A stretch of 26,226 nt of DNA from contig DBDE01000025.1 of NCBI GenBank assembly GCA_002293425.1, forward strand, positions 1-26,226, read 5' to 3'. The notes below the pieces were generated by a model that searched no databases, was not told where the DNA came from, and saw only the letters and a program-made list of their open reading frames with translations. This document shows, piece by piece, positions 20,868-26,226 of this stretch (within the stretch, counting starts at the first letter, position 1; each line of letters starts with the position of its first letter). This stretch comes from Alistipes sp. UBA940 (GTDB taxonomy: Bacteria > Bacteroidota > Bacteroidia > Bacteroidales > Rikenellaceae). The position numbers and the translations under genes were made by a program.

Positions 20868-21565
20868 AGGAATCCCATATCTTCCCCCGGGTTGACCTCG
20901 CGCGGAGAGTGGCCGTGGCGGAAGATGCGCATCGGGCGCGAACCGACAAGGTGCAACTTCTCGCCATCCACCTCCAAAAGGCAGCCTTCTCTCAGCCCCG
21001 CAACGGTGACGGAGCGATTGGCTTCGATGAACTCCTCGATGCGCTGCTGGCGTGTTTCGCCTGCATGACCGTCGGGATGGGCGTCGAGATAGTGGGGATT
21101 TATCTGGAACGGGATTAGCCCCGCCGCGGCGAAAGAGGCCGGTTCGAGGATGGGCATATCGTTGGTGGTGCAGATGGTCGGGCAGGCCACGTTGCTGCCC
21201 GCGCTCCAACCCACATAAGGGACATTCAGCTCCGAGACCGCCATCCTCACCGCCTCGGTCAGTCCCTGCTCGTGCATCGTTTTGAGCAGGGCAAAGGTGT
21301 TGCCGCCGCCCACCACTATCGCTTCGGCTTCACGAATCGCGAGTGCAGGGTCGGCTTGTCGGTGAACGCTGTGGACTTCGATGCCCAGAGGCTCGAATGC
21401 TTTTTGGACCTTAGCCTCGTATTCGTCGTAGCTGAACGTCACGGCCGCATAAGGCACGAAAGCGACACTGTCGACACATCCCAGGAATTTGCGGATGTGC
21501 TCGATCGGCCACTGCAAATAGGGCTGTCCGGCCGTGGTGGAGTTGGAGATCAGAAGCAGTTTCAT
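20858..21565 (-). CDS. pepE: Dipeptidase E (peptidase family S51)
   Basis: A 235-residue cytoplasmic serine peptidase that hydrolyses dipeptides with N-terminal aspartate. The catalytic residues align with the Salmonella enzyme (Ser120, Asp135, His157): here Ser121 in GWSAGS, Asp136 in TTNDMPI and His158 in INPHYLD. VGGGNTFALL (85-94) is the family nucleophile-loop support. Length is typical. It overlaps purN by 4 bp upstream and yraN by 10 bp downstream. Confidence 0.95.
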   Translation of the reverse strand: MKLLLISNSTTAGQPYLQWPIEHIRKFLGCVDSVAFVPYAAVTFSYDEYEAKVQKAFEPLGIEVHSVHRQADPALAIREAEAIVVGGGNTFALLKTMHEQGLTEAVRMAVSELNVPYVGWSAGSNVACPTICTTNDMPILEPASFAAAGLIPFQINPHYLDAHPDGHAGETRQQRIEEFIEANRSVTVAGLREGCLLEVDGEKLHLVGSRPMRIFRHGHSPREVNPGEDMGFLWA

Positions 21566-22110
21566 AACTTTATGTCTTTTTCAATAATTTCCGAAAAATG
21601 GGTGTGTTCCAGCGCGTGGATCCTTTCGGCCAGCGTTTCGACGGTATCGTCGGGCAGAACGGGACAGGTGAATTGCGCCAGGATGTCTCCCTCGTCGTAT
21701 CGGGCATTGACTCTGTGAATGGTTATGCCGCTCTGCTTTTCGCCTGCCGCGATCACCGCCCTGTGCACACGGTCGCCGTACATTCCCTTGCCTCCATAGG
21801 CGGGTAGCAGGGCAGGATGGATGTTGACTATCTTCTCTTTAAACTTATCGAGAACGGCACTTGGAACAAGCCGCAAGAATCCCGCCAGAACGATATAGTC
21901 TATGTTATATTCCTGCAACAGACCCATTGCTTCCGCCCAATCGGAGAAGAAGTGGGCCGGCACACCTCGATCGGAAGCTCTCTGCAAGGCACGTGCATTG
22001 GGGTTGTCGGAGAGCAATAGCACCACCCGTCCCAGGTCGGAAGAGGCAAAATGTTCGATGATCCGCTCGGCATTGCTGCCGGAACCCGAGGCAAAAATTG
22101 CGATTCGCAT
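21562..22110 (-). CDS. purN: Phosphoribosylglycinamide formyltransferase
   Basis: A 182-residue enzyme of purine synthesis that transfers a formyl group from 10-formyl-tetrahydrofolate to GAR. MRIAIFASGSGSNAERI at the start binds the phosphate. The catalytic trio is Asn96 and His98 in VNIHPALLP and Asp142 in DEGDILAQ. The ORF extends upstream but those residues lie in the acpP promoter region, so ATG 22110 (or 22113) is the start. It is divergent from acpP, with under 100 bp between start codons. Its purine-pathway partner purC is about 8 kb away in the other operon. Confidence 0.95.
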   Translation of the reverse strand: MRIAIFASGSGSNAERIIEHFASSDLGRVVLLLSDNPNARALQRASDRGVPAHFFSDWAEAMGLLQEYNIDYIVLAGFLRLVPSAVLDKFKEKIVNIHPALLPAYGGKGMYGDRVHRAVIAAGEKQSGITIHRVNARYDEGDILAQFTCPVLPDDTVETLAERIHALEHTHFSEIIEKDIKL

Positions 22111-22139
22111 CATAATTGGCGAAATTAAGAAAAAAACAT

Positions 22140-22147
22140 TACCTTTG
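22140..22147 (+). promoter_or_regulatory. -7 promoter element of acpP
   Basis: TACCTTTG matches TAnnTTTG, 51 nt before the acpP ATG. I see no equally good motif on the other strand for purN. Confidence 0.65.
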
Positions 22148-22198
22148 CCCCAAATTTCGAGAGAAAAGCGCAATTTTTTAACTTAAACTTATATTGTT

Positions 22199-22435
22199 AT
22201 GTCGAACGTAAAAGACAAAGTTGTAGAGATCATCAAAAACAAATTGGCTGTCGATGCGGCTGAAATCGTGCCTGCGGCAAGTTTCACCAACGACCTGGGA
22301 GCCGACAGTTTGGATACCGTCGAGCTGATTATGGAGTTCGAAAAGGAATTTTCGATCCAGATTCCGGACGAAGATGCCGAAAAGATCACCACGGTCGGGG
22401 ATGCTATCAGCTATATAGAGGAGAAGACGAAGTAA
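22199..22435 (+). CDS. acpP: Acyl carrier protein
   Basis: A 78-residue acidic carrier that holds growing fatty acids on a phosphopantetheine arm attached at Ser37 in GADSLDTVELIMEFEKEF. Length and four-helix layout are standard. It is followed within 92 bp by fabF, a usual Bacteroidetes pairing. A GC-rich hairpin lies between them and may partly separate expression of the two genes. Confidence 0.98.
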   Translation: MSNVKDKVVEIIKNKLAVDAAEIVPAASFTNDLGADSLDTVELIMEFEKEFSIQIPDEDAEKITTVGDAISYIEEKTK

Positions 22436-22454
22436 ATTTTCCATAGATCTACTG

Positions 22455-22495
22455 TCGGGGCGAGGTTCATATCTCTCCCCGATGGTGGTTTTTTA
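22455..22495 (+). terminator. Attenuator-like hairpin between acpP and fabF
   Basis: The stem 22455-22463 pairs with 22474-22482 (one mismatch). Six T at 22489-22494 come 6 nt after the stem, so it is weaker than a standard terminator. Partial readthrough to fabF would keep carrier output above synthase output (inference). Direct repeats of a CACTT type lie just downstream at about 22507-22520. Confidence 0.5.
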
Positions 22496-22527
22496 GTTTT
22501 CAGTTTTTCACTTTTCACTTAAAACCA

Positions 22528-23781
22528 ATGGCAGACAGGAGAGTTGTTGTTACGGGGTTGGGCACCCTCAATCCGCTGGGGAACAGCGTGGCTGAGTACT
22601 TTGATAACTTAAAAAAGGGGGTCAGCGGTGCGGGACCGATTACGCGTTTCGATGCGGATAAGTTCAAAACTCGGTTTGCCTGCGAGGTGAAGGGGTACGA
22701 CGGGGCGAACTATTTCGACAGAAAAGAGGTACGGAGGTACGATTTGTTCACCCAGTTTGCTCTTGTTGCGGCGGCGGAGGCGATGGAGGATAGCGGGATA
22801 GACCCGCAGAAAGTGGATGTGGAGCGCGCGGGTGTGATTTGGGCGTCGGGTATTGGGGGTTTGAAGTCGTTTTTTGAGGAGGCACGGGCTTTTGCGCAAG
22901 GGGATGGAACCCCGCGTTTCAGTCCGTTTTTTATTACAATGATGATTCCGGATATAGCGGCGGGCTATATTTCGATGAAATATGGGTTTATGGGACCCAA
23001 TTATTGCACGGTGTCGGCGTGTGCGTCGGCTAATCACGCGCTGATCGACTCTTTTAATTGGATTCGCAGGGGTGTGGCGGATATTATTATCACGGGAGGT
23101 TCGGAAGCGGGGGTGAATGAGGCGGCTGTTGGCGGGTTTAATTCTATGCAGGCGTTGTCGACGCGCAATGACGACCCGAAATCCGCATCGAGACCGTTCG
23201 ATGTCGATCGGGACGGGTTTGTTATCGGCGAGGGAGCGGGGGCTATTATTTTGGAAGAGTATGAGCACGCTAAGGCGAGGGGGGCGAAGATTTATGCCGA
23301 GATTGTGGGCGGGGGTATTAGCGGTGATGCTTATCACTATGCCGCGCCCCATCCCGAGGGTAAGGGGGCGATGGTGGCAATGAGGAACGCTTTGGCGGAC
23401 GGTGGGATTTCGGTTAACGAGATCGATTACATCAATGTTCACGGCACTTCCACTCCTGCTGGCGATGGTCCGGAGCTGATGGCTATCCAGAAGTTGTTTG
23501 GCGATAAGGCTTATGACTTGAACATTTCGGCTACGAAGTCGATGACGGGCCACTTGTTGGGTGCGGCTGGGGCTGTGGAGGCTCAGGCGGTGATTATGGC
23601 GTTGACGGAGGGTGTTATTCCTCCGACGATCAATTTGCAAAATCTCGATCCGGCTATCGATCCCAAGTTGAATTTGACGGCTAACGCGGCTCAGCGTCGC
23701 GAGGTGAAGTATGCTATGAGCAACACTTTCGGCTTCGGGGGCCACAATTCGTCGATCGTGTTCAAGAAAATTGAGAGTTGA
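22528..23781 (+). CDS. fabF: 3-oxoacyl-ACP synthase II
   Basis: A 417-residue condensing enzyme that extends acyl-ACP with malonyl-ACP in fatty acid synthesis. The catalytic triad is Cys165 in VSACASANHA, His305 in NVHGTSTPAGD and His342 in SMTGHLLGAAG; the C-terminal NTFGFGGHNSS loop is also present. Length is typical. The final codons and stop lie inside a copy of the short gene-end repeat, so the last residues (KIES) may derive from it. It follows acpP, and structured repeat copy B lies directly downstream. Confidence 0.97.
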   Translation: MADRRVVVTGLGTLNPLGNSVAEYFDNLKKGVSGAGPITRFDADKFKTRFACEVKGYDGANYFDRKEVRRYDLFTQFALVAAAEAMEDSGIDPQKVDVERAGVIWASGIGGLKSFFEEARAFAQGDGTPRFSPFFITMMIPDIAAGYISMKYGFMGPNYCTVSACASANHALIDSFNWIRRGVADIIITGGSEAGVNEAAVGGFNSMQALSTRNDDPKSASRPFDVDRDGFVIGEGAGAIILEEYEHAKARGAKIYAEIVGGGISGDAYHYAAPHPEGKGAMVAMRNALADGGISVNEIDYINVHGTSTPAGDGPELMAIQKLFGDKAYDLNISATKSMTGHLLGAAGAVEAQAVIMALTEGVIPPTINLQNLDPAIDPKLNLTANAAQRREVKYAMSNTFGFGGHNSSIVFKKIES

Positions 23782-23792
23782 GAATTGAGAGT
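23771..23792 (+). repeat. Short gene-end repeat, copy 2
   Basis: Contains gagagttgagaattgagagt and includes the fabF stop codon (23779-23781). Same core as 97-122 (opposite strand) and 25474-25495. Confidence 0.7.
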
Positions 23793-23796
23793 GAAG

Positions 23797-24050
23797 AGGC
23801 CATAGCGGAGGTCGGTTGCGAATCGAAGCATTTTAGCCGAGCCGGTCGGCGAAGCCGAGAGAACGGAGGGGAGTTTTCTTAGGAACGAGGGCAATCAAGC
23901 TCGCTTGGATTGCCGAGAGACGACAGAAAAACCGGTAACGAAATCACCCGAGCAAATTTGCGAAGCAACTGCGAGGGAAGTTCGCCCGAAGTGCTCAGGC
24001 GAAGGATAACCTGCGAAGAGTCGCAACCGACGAAGCAAGCGTGTGGGCCT
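23797..24050 (+). ncRNA. Structured dispersed repeat, copy B
   Basis: A homologue of copy A (11887-12051). The outer helix is a perfect 11 bp (23811-23821 with 24021-24031), possibly extended by 23797-23801 with 24046-24050. The second helix is 23846-23850 with 23854-23858 (GAA loop) and the third 23958-23961 with 23965-23968 (GAA loop), flanked by 23952-23954 with 23970-23972. Helix arms differ from copy A while the linkers 23828-23848 and 23973-24015 match almost exactly. It carries about 70 extra bases between the second and third helices, including a hairpin with a perfect 7-bp stem (GGCAATC/GATTGCC, about 23890-23914). It ends 27 nt before the rnc start. No protein-coding content is evident. 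Confidence 0.65.
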
Positions 24051-24077
24051 AGCGAAGAGACAGAAAATTCATAATTG

Positions 24078-24824
24078 ATGATTTTTTCACGAAAAAACAG
24101 GAAATTCCATGCACTCGTGCGTGGAATTTTCGGCATTAGGGCACACAATATCGAGTTGTATAAGCTCGCTTTGATGCACCGCTCGGCCTCCATCGAGCTG
24201 GACGACGGCACGGTGCTCAACAACGAACGGTTGGAGTTTCTTGGCGACGCGGTGCTGGAAGCGGTGGTTTCGGAGTACTTGTTCATCGAGTTTCCGCGCG
24301 CCACGGAGGGCGAGTTGACCAGGCTCCGCTCGAAGATAGTTAGCCGGGCCACGTTGGATGCTTTGTCGGAGCAGATCGGGTTGGCCGAACATATTGTTTA
24401 CCATACGGGGGGCAGCTCGGTGCAGAAGCACATCAATGGCGATGCGTTGGAGGCTATGATTGGGGCGATGTACTTGGACAGGGGGTATGAGAGGGTTAAT
24501 CGGGTGTTGACGGGTCACCTTTTTCGTTATCATTTGGATCTTCCGCAGTTGATACACTCCGAGACTGATCATAAGAGTCGGTTGTTGGAGTGGTGCCAGA
24601 AGAGCCGCCAGGAGCTGCGGTTTGTGACGGACAGGGATGCCGCTTATACTTCCCATAGACCTGTTTTTCGTAGCGTGGTGGTGGTGGATGGCATCGAGGT
24701 GGGTCACGGCGTGGGCGAGACTAAGAAGCAGGCCGAGCAGCACGCTTCGCAGATGGTTTTTACTGCGTTGTCGGATGATGAATTTTTGGAGGGTATCGAT
24801 CGTTATGGCACGACGGAACGATAG
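24078..24824 (+). CDS. rnc: Ribonuclease III
   Basis: A 248-residue endonuclease that cuts double-stranded RNA during rRNA and mRNA processing. The catalytic signature NERLEFLGDAVLE spans 49-61, with the second metal-site motif in NGDALEAMIGAMYLDRG. A double-stranded-RNA-binding domain follows (about 170-235, ending GVGETKKQAEQHASQMVF). The frame can start with TTG at 24075, but ATG 24078 is preferred. It lies just after structured repeat copy B and overlaps radC by 20 bp. Confidence 0.95.
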   Translation: MIFSRKNRKFHALVRGIFGIRAHNIELYKLALMHRSASIELDDGTVLNNERLEFLGDAVLEAVVSEYLFIEFPRATEGELTRLRSKIVSRATLDALSEQIGLAEHIVYHTGGSSVQKHINGDALEAMIGAMYLDRGYERVNRVLTGHLFRYHLDLPQLIHSETDHKSRLLEWCQKSRQELRFVTDRDAAYTSHRPVFRSVVVVDGIEVGHGVGETKKQAEQHASQMVFTALSDDEFLEGIDRYGTTER

Positions 24825-25473
24825 GGAGGCGAGGGAACGGTTGTTGGTTTCTGGGGCGAGGTCGTTGTCGGACGCCGAGTTGTTGTCGTTGGTGGTTCGG
24901 GAGGGGACGGATGCGTTGTCGGCGGTGGAGTTGGCTGAGCGGATTTTGGCGGAGTTCGGGGGTATGTTGTCGTCTTTGGCTGGGGCGGATGTGGGGCGGA
25001 TCAGGCAGGCGGCGGGGTGTGGGACGATGCGTGCGGTGGTTGTTTGTGCGGCGATGGAGTTGGGACGTCGTGCGAGTTTGGACAGGGGCGAGGGTGTTAG
25101 TGTTATTTCGTCTAAGGAGGACGTGGTGAGGTTGTTTGGTTCGTTGGCGGAGTTGCATTATGAGGAGTTTTGGGTGTTGTATCTTACTTCGTCGGGTCGG
25201 GTGATAGATCGTGCGAAGGTTAGCCAGGGAGGGGTTTCGGGCACGGTGGTGGACCATCGGTTGGTGGTTAAGCGGGGTTTGGAGTTGTTGTCTTCGGGTT
25301 TGGTTTTGGTTCATAATCATCCTTCGGGGACGGCTTTGCCGAGTGGTGAGGATTTGGAGGTTACGCGTCGGGTTGTTTCGGCGGCGGGGTTGTTTGACAT
25401 TAAGGTTGTCGATCATATTATTGTTTCTCGCTCGGACAATTTCAGCTTTGCCGAGGCCGGGGAACTTGGTTAA
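24805..25473 (+). CDS. radC: RadC family JAMM-domain protein
   Basis: A 222-residue member of the RadC (UPF0758) family. An N-terminal helix-hairpin-helix-like part (about 1-85, with RERLLVSGARSLSDAELLSLVVREG) precedes an MPN/JAMM metalloprotease-like domain with Glu121 and the metal site HNHPSG...D (His170, His172, Asp183). Despite the name, a direct DNA-repair role is doubtful in the literature. The frame is open upstream inside rnc, but ATG 24805 gives the family start. The coding strand is extremely G/T-rich, with TTG as the main leucine codon. A short gene-end repeat begins right after its TAA. Confidence 0.93.
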   Translation: MARRNDREARERLLVSGARSLSDAELLSLVVREGTDALSAVELAERILAEFGGMLSSLAGADVGRIRQAAGCGTMRAVVVCAAMELGRRASLDRGEGVSVISSKEDVVRLFGSLAELHYEEFWVLYLTSSGRVIDRAKVSQGGVSGTVVDHRLVVKRGLELLSSGLVLVHNHPSGTALPSGEDLEVTRRVVSAAGLFDIKVVDHIIVSRSDNFSFAEAGELG

Positions 25474-25495
25474 TTGAGAGTTGAGAATTGAGAGT
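25474..25495 (+). repeat. Short gene-end repeat, copy 3
   Basis: Contains gagagttgagaattgagagt, starting one base after the radC stop codon. Confidence 0.7.
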
Positions 25496-25681
25496 GGCCG
25501 CGAGAGGGAGGGGCGTGAGGTGGCCGTGGGTCACCTCGGCGTGTCAGACGAAAGCGAAGATTGGCGTCAGTACGCCAAGCGCACTATTCCTTAGAATGTT
25601 TTGCGGGCGTATCTTACGTGATCGAGCGAGTCGGATGATACGCCGATGACCGTGTGAGAGCCGCGCGGTGGCGGCTTTTTT
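25496..25681 (+). ncRNA. Possible structured RNA or long 3' UTR after radC
   Basis: A gene-free stretch with several clean hairpins: 25517-25522 with 25532-25537, a perfect 7-bp stem 25561-25567 with 25572-25578, and a perfect 8-bp stem 25606-25613 with 25637-25644. It ends at a terminator (25659-25681). No TAnnTTTG promoter is visible directly before it, so it may be part of the radC message or be processed from it. I cannot place it in a known RNA family. Confidence 0.35.
25659..25681 (+). terminator. Terminator downstream of radC
   Basis: A perfect 6-bp stem (25659-25664 with 25671-25676) with a six-base loop, leading into six T. Confidence 0.75.
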
Positions 25682-25718
25682 GAAAACCCACGAACCGAAA
25701 TGGCCGCGACGGGCTGAA

Positions 25719-25737
25719 CGACTTTCACATAAAGTCG
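25719..25737. promoter_or_regulatory. Palindrome upstream of the structured RNA promoter
   Basis: A perfect 7-bp inverted repeat (25719-25725 with 25731-25737, loop CACAT) followed by A8. It ends 11 nt before the -7 element at 25749, where the -33 region would lie, so it could be an operator. The A-run is on the wrong side for a minus-strand terminator. Confidence 0.4.
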
Positions 25738-25748
25738 AAAAAAAACAT

Positions 25749-25756
25749 TATATTTG
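25749..25756 (+). promoter_or_regulatory. -7 promoter element of the rod-shaped RNA
   Basis: TATATTTG matches TAnnTTTG. The predicted transcript would begin near 25763, ahead of the structured region and 200 nt before the next ATG. Confidence 0.6.
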
Positions 25757-25790
25757 TAATAACATATAACTGAGTATTAACAACACTTTT

Positions 25791-25945
25791 TCTCGGAAGC
25801 GAACTAAGGAGCTGTCCTTTGGGCAGTGTTCAGCAGAGGAGAGGGTTGCGAAGCTCGGAGTGAGTCAAGGCATCGTTTGTGCCTTGACAGCTCTGGGTGT
25901 GGTGCAATCTTTCTGCTGAGGGCTTCCTTAGGCCTGCTTTCGAGG
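25791..25945 (+). ncRNA. Rod-shaped structured RNA, 6S-like candidate
   Basis: Successive nested helices fold about 155 nt into one long rod: 25791-25800 with 25936-25945, 25804-25810 with 25925-25931, 25831-25837 with 25912-25918, 25844-25849 with 25904-25909, 25858-25860 with 25891-25893, and an apical 9-bp hairpin 25864-25872 with 25880-25888. A small side hairpin (25812-25826) sits in the largest internal bubble. A long rod with a central bubble is the layout of 6S RNA, the regulator of sigma70-type RNA polymerase. Its own promoter lies at 25749 and a T6 run follows at 25963. It may instead be a structured leader for the 72-codon ORF at 25969. Structure is seen in the sequence; the 6S name is inference. 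Confidence 0.55.
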
Positions 25946-25968
25946 GATTGTTTAACCACACCTTTTTT

Positions 25969-26187
25969 ATGAAAACGTATGATGTTTTGGGGTTCGACTA
26001 TCTGGTCGAAGGCGAATGGATCCGGATGTATGATTATGAACCAGGTCGATGGCGGATTGAGATTTCGGAGGACGGCAACTATCGCGATGTTTGCTTTCCT
26101 GATGGCGACGAGTTGCTCAGCGGGCACGGGTTCTGGCGGGATGGGGTGTTCTATTTGGATGAATCTCAGCGACTGGTTTTGGGTTGA
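25969..26187 (+). CDS. Hypothetical small protein
   Basis: A 72-residue acidic, aromatic-rich protein (MKTYDVLGFDYLVEGEWIRMYDY...). It has no signal peptide, membrane segment, cysteine motif or family I recognise; its composition suggests a small beta-rich soluble fold. An upstream ATG at 25897 would start inside the rod-shaped RNA, so ATG 25969 is chosen. It directly follows a T6 run that may terminate the RNA. If transcription reads through, the RNA would be its leader. Normal-looking codon use supports a real gene, but it could be spurious. Confidence 0.5.
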   Translation: MKTYDVLGFDYLVEGEWIRMYDYEPGRWRIEISEDGNYRDVCFPDGDELLSGHGFWRDGVFYLDESQRLVLG

Positions 26188-26226
26188 GCCCCCCCCATTC
26201 ATAAAAAAAAGGCCAGAACTTTCGTT

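Noticed and set aside
24046..24053. CTAG avoidance as support for MjaI-like specificity
   Set aside because: I saw at least two CTAG sites (near 8692 and 24049) but did not make a reliable count, so no claim of depletion is justified.

Overview
The window looks like chromosome of a Bacteroidales bacterium. The evidence is promoters of the TAnnTTTG (-7) type, almost no Shine-Dalgarno signals, Bacteroidetes lipoproteins with acidic residues after the lipobox cysteine, and Bacteroidales-type families (DUF4834, the BT_3928/DoxX-like membrane protein, zinc-free L31, S8 peptidases with Ig-like tails). An Alistipes/Rikenellaceae-like gut organism is my best guess from sequence style; that is inference.

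Layout. 131-2379 (minus): a PatB/MalY-type PLP lyase followed by a GT2 glycosyltransferase. 2427-3521 (plus): an RluB/RsuA-type pseudouridine synthase with a long basic tail, divergent from the lyase. 3587-10754: the main accessory region, three tandem paralogous units, each with its own promoter, encoding a small surface-type lipoprotein and a subtilisin-like protease. Units 1 and 3 have separate lipoprotein and protease genes, both with a 14-nt gap; in unit 2 the lipoprotein domain is fused to the protease. Ends of the units are highly conserved and middles diverged, and unit 1 has lost its C-terminal Ig-like tail. 10935-11847: ribosomal protein L31 type B and a small outer-membrane beta-barrel protein.

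12074-20494: ten same-strand genes, nearly all overlapping: phoH/ybeZ-like, purC, ybeY, sufS, tmk, BT_3928-like, DUF4834, mlaE, [DNA methyltransferase, MjaI-like restriction enzyme], mlaF. The restriction-modification pair sits exactly between the lipid-transporter permease and its ATPase, with ATGA-type stop/start overlaps at both outer junctions. 20499-22110 (minus): purN, pepE and yraN. 22199-23781: acpP and fabF. 24078-25473: rnc and radC.

Non-coding content. Two copies of a structured repeat (about 11887-12051 and 23797-24050) keep their loop and linker sequences but differ in helix arms with pairing preserved, which points to a folded RNA. A promoter at 25749 drives a roughly 155-nt rod-shaped RNA (25791-25945) resembling 6S RNA, just ahead of a 72-codon ORF. 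A second structured stretch with a terminator (about 25496-25681) follows radC. A short repeat marks the 3' ends of three genes, and a palindromic repeat is inserted in frame in the PatB-like gene. I saw no tRNA, rRNA, CRISPR array or transposase.
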